Made by a program: the position numbers and the translations under genes
Shown here: in pieces, positions 59,914-64,000 of the stretch
Numbering within the stretch: the stretch's first letter is position 1
Layout of the letters: each line of letters opens with the position of its first letter
NCBI RefSeq assembly: GCF_002158995.1
Contig: NZ_LOHF01000014.1
Location: 99,785 to 163,784, forward strand
DNA: 64,000 bases
Origin: Pseudomonas caspiana
GTDB taxonomy: Bacteria > Pseudomonadota > Gammaproteobacteria > Pseudomonadales > Pseudomonadaceae
Direction: 5' to 3'
Notes under the pieces: generated by a model
Told to the model about the DNA's origin: nothing
Database searches by the model: none
The model's input: the letters and a program-made list of their open reading frames with translations, nothing else

Positions 59914-62900
59914 ATGACCAACCCTCATATAACCCCGCGTGGCCACATGGCCAATCTGGTCGCCAACGCCCAACCTGCCGAAGCGCCTGATGCTGGCGGG
60001 TTTTGTCCGTTGATGAGCCAGACCCTGCAACTGCTGCCGGTGCGTTACGGGCTGGTAGAAGACCTCGACCCGTCCGTCGAAATCGCCATGCCGTACACGT
60101 TGCAAGCCCTGCCCTTGGGGTTTCGTCTGCTGCGCGATGGCTATCTGTACATCATCGACAGCGCCACTGGCTTTTTGCATGAATACAGCATTACCGACGG
60201 CTCCATTGCGGCTCTGCTGTTCAAGGGCGATCAGATCACCAAGGATCGTCGACCGGACGTAATCGAGGCTGATCCCGCGCTGGCGTTTTCTCGCAGCAGC
60301 GTGCTGCACGTTTCCTTTTCCGAGGTCCAGTGGACGGCGTTCAAATGCGCTCAGGTCATGAAAGTCGCTACCGAGCGCGAATACTTCATGCAGCGCGTCA
60401 GCTTCGAAAATATTCAGCGCGGCAATGCCCGGGACCTGATCAACGAACGGAAAATGGCACTTTGGCTGGCCGAAAGCAGCGGCAGCCGGGCGGACAAACC
60501 TGACGATAACTCGACGAAGATTCCCTACGCCTGGGAACACACACCGCTGTATCGCCAGACAATTATTGAAGAATTCACCAGCCAGATCACCACCGCTCAT
60601 AAACGGGATTTTTTGTTCCTGGCCGTTCGGGATGACGTCGGGGTGATGCGTGATCTGGCGCAGTATCAGGATCAGGTGGTCGGGCAGATCGAGAAATGGG
60701 CGAACAGCGGAACCGAGGAAGGTCAGGTCGAGCGCGACTACTTGCTGGGTTGCTACATCGAGTCTCTTACCCAGATCAACGAGGAGGATCTGAACGAACG
60801 CGCAAAAAAGGACCGGACGCTCAAAGCCTTGCTTGATGGTCTGGAAATCCTGCCCGAGCCTGAGCGCACCCAGACCCGCAATACGTTGCGAGAGGTGATG
60901 AGCCAGGATAACCGTCAGGAAGCGGGGGCCTATTTCAATGATCCCGACGTACCGGCAGACCTGCAGGAACGCCTCGAAAAAGCCAAACCGGACCGGCTGA
61001 GCATGGATGACGGCATTGAGGCACGTGCCAGTACCATTCAGCAATATCAACTCGAACAACGTTTCGTCGGCACCAGCCCGGCCTTCATCGCCCGGCATCG
61101 CAAAAGCCTCTGGAAGCTGTATCGCCAGATGGACAAACCCACTAAAGACGCGCTCTACGGCGCCAAATTCGGCCAGCGCGGCATCAATGACTTGATCGAC
61201 CGCCCCCGCATGGATGCCTTTCTCAAGAAGCAACGGGCAATCCTGCAACCGCTCAACGAGCTATTGGAAAAGATCACCCAGGATCGCATCGATCTGCTGA
61301 TCAAAAACCGCCTGCATCGGGCCATCTGGTATTACGACGTCGAGGACAGCGAGCAGGTTGATCACGCCCTGCTCACCGAATACGCCTGCCTGAAAGACAT
61401 CTGCCGAAGCGACAAAGCCGTTGATTCAGTGCTGGATTGGCTGAACAACAACCCGGCAATGTCCCGCCCGATGTTCTACGCCGCGCCGTTGAGTGCGCAA
61501 ACCGAGCTCGGAGTGCAGTTTGCTGTCTTCACAAACGCGAGCTGGCTGTTTTTCAAGGACGCACCGCAATGGCTGGAACGCCTCAAACAATGGGGTGCAG
61601 GCCTGGTGCTCGACACCGGGCGGCTATCGCCCGCCTCTCAAGTCAACCTCACGGCTGCCTGGGGCACACTGGCTCCAGCGTTGCAGATGGGCATTCAGCA
61701 GGCGGTGCAGGTTTTTTTGCAGCAGATGGACAAGGGCCAGTTGCCCGACATGGATACCCTGTTTCGTAGTCTGCCCAAGGCGGCGGGCGTAGCGATTCTT
61801 GATACAGCACGCCGGGAGAACGTGACGTTCCAGGTAGCCAGCGCCGAAGACTTGCAAAATCTTGGCAAGACCATCAAGGCCGTCCAGCAGCATCGTGATC
61901 GTCTGCGCACCTTGACCAGCATGTCTCGCGAGCGCAGGGCCGCAGACCGTTCCTGGCATCTGAGTCCCGATGCCAACTGGTTTAAGGAGCAACGCCAAAC
62001 CACTCGACACTCCTTGGCTGAACTGGAACAACAACTTGCCAAGCTCATGAGCCCCATCGCGGACCTGCCGACCGACTCAAATCACCTGCAATCCGCGGCC
62101 CCCGGCAAGCCGGGGTTGGCGTTGGTGTTCCCTGCGCAACAGCATCGGGAGGTTCAGTCGGTGCTGGAGAGTTATCGAAAGGGTGTGACGGTGGCGCCGA
62201 AGGCCGGGCTGCTCGGGGATGGGGCTGGGTTGCTGGTGTTTTTGGCGCAGGTGGTGAATTTGGTTGTGGTGCAGAGGGAGGTTTTTTCGCAACCGAAGAG
62301 TTCTAGAGACCTAATGCCTTTCCTTAACTCTCTTGCGGCGACCATAGCTGCAGGATTTGGCGCAGCGCAGGGTATTGCAGACACGGCGCTTAGCGCCCAT
62401 GCCGCAGAGCTGGCGAAAAACTTCAAGAAAGCTGAACTGCTCGGTGTTCATGTGCAAATGGGGAAATTGCATATTGGCCTTGGAATGGTGAGCTACGTCG
62501 CAGGGATCATTGCTGCGACTATGAGCCTTGCGAATTCCCATAAAAATTGGCAAGACTCAGTGCGCAGCGGTAATAGCGATGCGCAGATTGGGGCCACCAT
62601 CAGCATGCTGGGCAACAGCGGCTTTCTGGCTAGCAACAGTTATGGCTTCGCTCAAACGATTCAAACCTTCAGCCATGTTCTAGCCGCAGAAGCTGGAACT
62701 GCTGCGAGGACAGCCGCTTGGGCGGCTGCAGGTGTGCGCCTGTCTACAGTATTTTTACGTTTTAACCTGGCAGGGATTTTGTTTACTGCCCTGGAGCTGT
62801 CCGGCAGTTGGTACTTCAACCGCAACAACCTCAGCCGGCACGATCGCTGGCTGCTGAGCACACCATGGGCCGAGGGTCAGGACTCCAACCTGTGTCTTTC

Positions 62901-63438
62901 CTTACCTCTTGCTCATTATTTGAAGGAGCTGCGCGCGCATTACCAGGCCCCACGTATACAAATCATACCGAGTAGCGATGACACCCCTCGCAGATTCTTG
63001 CTGCATTTCCCGACACTGTTTGCTGCTGAACTGACAAAGCCCCTTGGCAGTCATGCCAGTTCTTCCGTGCTCAATATTGGCGGCTATCAATTGATACGCA
63101 AAGTCGAAGGCCGAATGGGCAGGCCAGAGCGCTGGAGCCCCTTGAGCACAGCCCTGGAAGATCGTCTGCACATCAAGGCGCGCAACCCACTGATCGTGGA
63201 ATTGACGGATGTGCTCGGCCTTATCAATTCAGAGCTGCCCAGCCACACAGATATCGTGCTCTCAATTCAGCTGGGACCTATCACTTCAAAGGGGCAATAC
63301 GAAGCCAACGTGTATGAGGTTTGCTTCCCGATGTTTGGCGAAAGCGGCGATTTCCCGGCGGTCGACCTCGATCCACCGGGAGAACAATGCGAGTACTTCG
63401 CTATTCATCCCGACCTCATGCCTGAGGTGAAAAAATAA
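59914..63438 (+). CDS. VasX-type T6SS effector, candidate pore-forming toxin
   Basis: 1174 residues from MTNPHITPRG, with AAGGAG seven bases upstream. The N-terminus (about 24-130) matches the VasX N-terminal region: FCPLMSQTLQLLPVRYGLVE, then LRDGYLYIIDSATGFLHEYS. A long helical middle (about 150-740) with many charged residues follows. The C-terminal part has about four hydrophobic segments (762-790, 799-829, 842-875 and 925-968), then a soluble tail of about 200 residues. This is the layout of BTH_I2691/VasX-like effectors, which reach targets by type VI secretion and insert in membranes. No secretion-system, VgrG or adaptor gene is in the window. Confidence 0.82.
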   Translation: MTNPHITPRGHMANLVANAQPAEAPDAGGFCPLMSQTLQLLPVRYGLVEDLDPSVEIAMPYTLQALPLGFRLLRDGYLYIIDSATGFLHEYSITDGSIAALLFKGDQITKDRRPDVIEADPALAFSRSSVLHVSFSEVQWTAFKCAQVMKVATEREYFMQRVSFENIQRGNARDLINERKMALWLAESSGSRADKPDDNSTKIPYAWEHTPLYRQTIIEEFTSQITTAHKRDFLFLAVRDDVGVMRDLAQYQDQVVGQIEKWANSGTEEGQVERDYLLGCYIESLTQINEEDLNERAKKDRTLKALLDGLEILPEPERTQTRNTLREVMSQDNRQEAGAYFNDPDVPADLQERLEKAKPDRLSMDDGIEARASTIQQYQLEQRFVGTSPAFIARHRKSLWKLYRQMDKPTKDALYGAKFGQRGINDLIDRPRMDAFLKKQRAILQPLNELLEKITQDRIDLLIKNRLHRAIWYYDVEDSEQVDHALLTEYACLKDICRSDKAVDSVLDWLNNNPAMSRPMFYAAPLSAQTELGVQFAVFTNASWLFFKDAPQWLERLKQWGAGLVLDTGRLSPASQVNLTAAWGTLAPALQMGIQQAVQVFLQQMDKGQLPDMDTLFRSLPKAAGVAILDTARRENVTFQVASAEDLQNLGKTIKAVQQHRDRLRTLTSMSRERRAADRSWHLSPDANWFKEQRQTTRHSLAELEQQLAKLMSPIADLPTDSNHLQSAAPGKPGLALVFPAQQHREVQSVLESYRKGVTVAPKAGLLGDGAGLLVFLAQVVNLVVVQREVFSQPKSSRDLMPFLNSLAATIAAGFGAAQGIADTALSAHAAELAKNFKKAELLGVHVQMGKLHIGLGMVSYVAGIIAATMSLANSHKNWQDSVRSGNSDAQIGATISMLGNSGFLASNSYGFAQTIQTFSHVLAAEAGTAARTAAWAAAGVRLSTVFLRFNLAGILFTALELSGSWYFNRNNLSRHDRWLLSTPWAEGQDSNLCLSLPLAHYLKELRAHYQAPRIQIIPSSDDTPRRFLLHFPTLFAAELTKPLGSHASSSVLNIGGYQLIRKVEGRMGRPERWSPLSTALEDRLHIKARNPLIVELTDVLGLINSELPSHTDIVLSIQLGPITSKGQYEANVYEVCFPMFGESGDFPAVDLDPPGEQCEYFAIHPDLMPEVKK

Positions 63439-63439
63439 G

Positions 63440-64000
63440 ATGGAAAAAGACATGACTGGCCCGCCGCCCATCAATCACGCGCCGAGCGCTGGCATGCTGG
63501 AGGTGTTCCCAACCGGCCAAGTGACTTATTTGGCCCCATTGCCATTACCCACCGATCTACCGGCGCAGGATTACGGCGGCGTTGTGGGAGAAGTAAACGA
63601 CGGGTATCTGGATTTTGGAGTCGGTTTGCCCGCTGTTTTCGCCTGGCAAATGGGCCTTGGGACACCTTTCTGGGCGATCTGGTTCTATGGGCTTTTTGCG
63701 CCTTTTTTCACATGGCTCCTAGGAATTGTTAACGGAAACTCAATGAGGGACTCCCTAGAGTTTGCGCTACAAGTAATGCCTTACACGCTGGAAATGGGAG
63801 GATGGGGCGCTTTAGTCGCTTTAATCATCTACCTCGCAATTACCTTCAACAACCTAAGCAAATACAAAGAAGTCGTCCCCACCCGCTTCAACCGCCAGCG
63901 CCGGGAAGTCTGCTTTGTCCCTCGAGGTCATACCGAGCCAATCTTCGTGCCATGGGAATCGCTATCCGCCTGGGTCGTACAGGCCCGGAGCGTGACGCAA
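63440..64000 (+). CDS. DUF6708-like membrane protein (partial), candidate immunity gene
   Basis: The first 187 codons are in the window; the gene continues past the right edge. ATG at 63440 lies one base after the effector stop. Residues about 67-89 and about 115-135 are hydrophobic helices (FWAIWFYGLFAPFFTWLLG and ALVALIIYLAITF). The region PTRFNRQRREVCFVPRG near residue 148 is the pattern I associate with DUF6708 proteins. Such genes commonly follow VasX-type effectors. Either immunity (membrane-located, fitting a pore-forming partner) or an accessory role is possible. Codon use is AT-richer than the core genes. Confidence 0.7.
   Translation, partial: MEKDMTGPPPINHAPSAGMLEVFPTGQVTYLAPLPLPTDLPAQDYGGVVGEVNDGYLDFGVGLPAVFAWQMGLGTPFWAIWFYGLFAPFFTWLLGIVNGNSMRDSLEFALQVMPYTLEMGGWGALVALIIYLAITFNNLSKYKEVVPTRFNRQRREVCFVPRGHTEPIFVPWESLSAWVVQARSVTQ

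Noticed and set aside
59851..61248. 465-codon minus-strand frame opposite the effector gene
   Set aside because: Lacks domain features; the plus strand has the VasX-type N-terminus and a good ribosome site.

Overview
The window is chromosomal DNA from a gamma-proteobacterium that is almost certainly a Pseudomonas. I judge it closer to the fluorescens/syringae side of the genus than to P. aeruginosa, but cannot name a species. The evidence is gene order: nnr-tsaE-amiB-mutL-miaA-hfq-hflX-hflK-hflC, queG/orn/rsgA/motAB/rhdA/psd/serB, parC/parE/yqiA/cpdA/nudF/thiC and waaA/hldE/msbA follow the Pseudomonas backbone. Pseudomonas-type REP palindromes sit in many intergenic gaps.

Layout. (1) 0.27-10.4 kb, minus strand: the hfq superoperon, covering metabolite repair, tRNA modification, cell-wall amidase, mismatch repair, the RNA chaperone Hfq, a ribosome-associated GTPase and the HflKC membrane complex. 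(2) 10.4-24.7 kb: queG, a TRIC-like channel, orn, rsgA, motAB behind a flagellar sigma-28 promoter, an HDOD protein, rhdA, psd, a FimW-like PilZ-type protein, serB and an AhpA/YtjB-like membrane protein. (3) 24.9-34.6 kb, minus strand: a PqiC-like lipoprotein, parC, a retropepsin-like protease, a secreted phytase/esterase-like protein, parE, yqiA, cpdA, a DUF1249 gene and nudF. (4) 34.8-40.7 kb: an RsiV/DUF3298-type lipoprotein, the TPP-riboswitch-controlled thiC-cytX pair and a TolC-family channel. (5) 40.9-46.5 kb: waaA, a LysR regulator divergent from an SMR pump, an FAD oxidoreductase, an aldo/keto reductase and a protein with a degenerate Nudix-like box. (6) 46.7-59.6 kb: an LPS core/surface polysaccharide cluster. 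One minus-strand run carries a KpsS-like protein, O-antigen ligase-like protein, msbA, mig-14, dnpA-like and hldE. A second run carries a carbamoyltransferase, a GT2 glycosyltransferase and an unfamiliar GT-B-like protein. A small kinase-like gene on the plus strand separates them. (7) 59.9-64.0 kb, plus strand: a large VasX-type (pore-forming) type VI secretion effector, followed after one base by the start of a DUF6708-like membrane protein cut by the window edge.

How the genes work together. Regions 1-3 are mostly housekeeping: RNA metabolism, translation quality control, DNA topology and repair, and cAMP turnover. Region 4 couples thiamin synthesis to uptake of its pyrimidine precursor. 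Region 6 builds, flips, decorates and caps the LPS core: Kdo transfer (WaaA, nearby), heptose activation (HldE), flipping (MsbA), carbamoylation, deacetylation and ligation. Region 7 looks like an accessory antibacterial weapon module at the end of the LPS cluster. It is the least ordinary part of the window: the toxin gene shows a visible change in base and codon use at the boundary between its conserved delivery half and its membrane-active C-terminal half.

Several genes use TTG or GTG starts with good Shine-Dalgarno sequences (hflX, cpdA, mig-14, tsaE, yqiA). No transposase, integrase, CRISPR array, tRNA or rRNA was seen.
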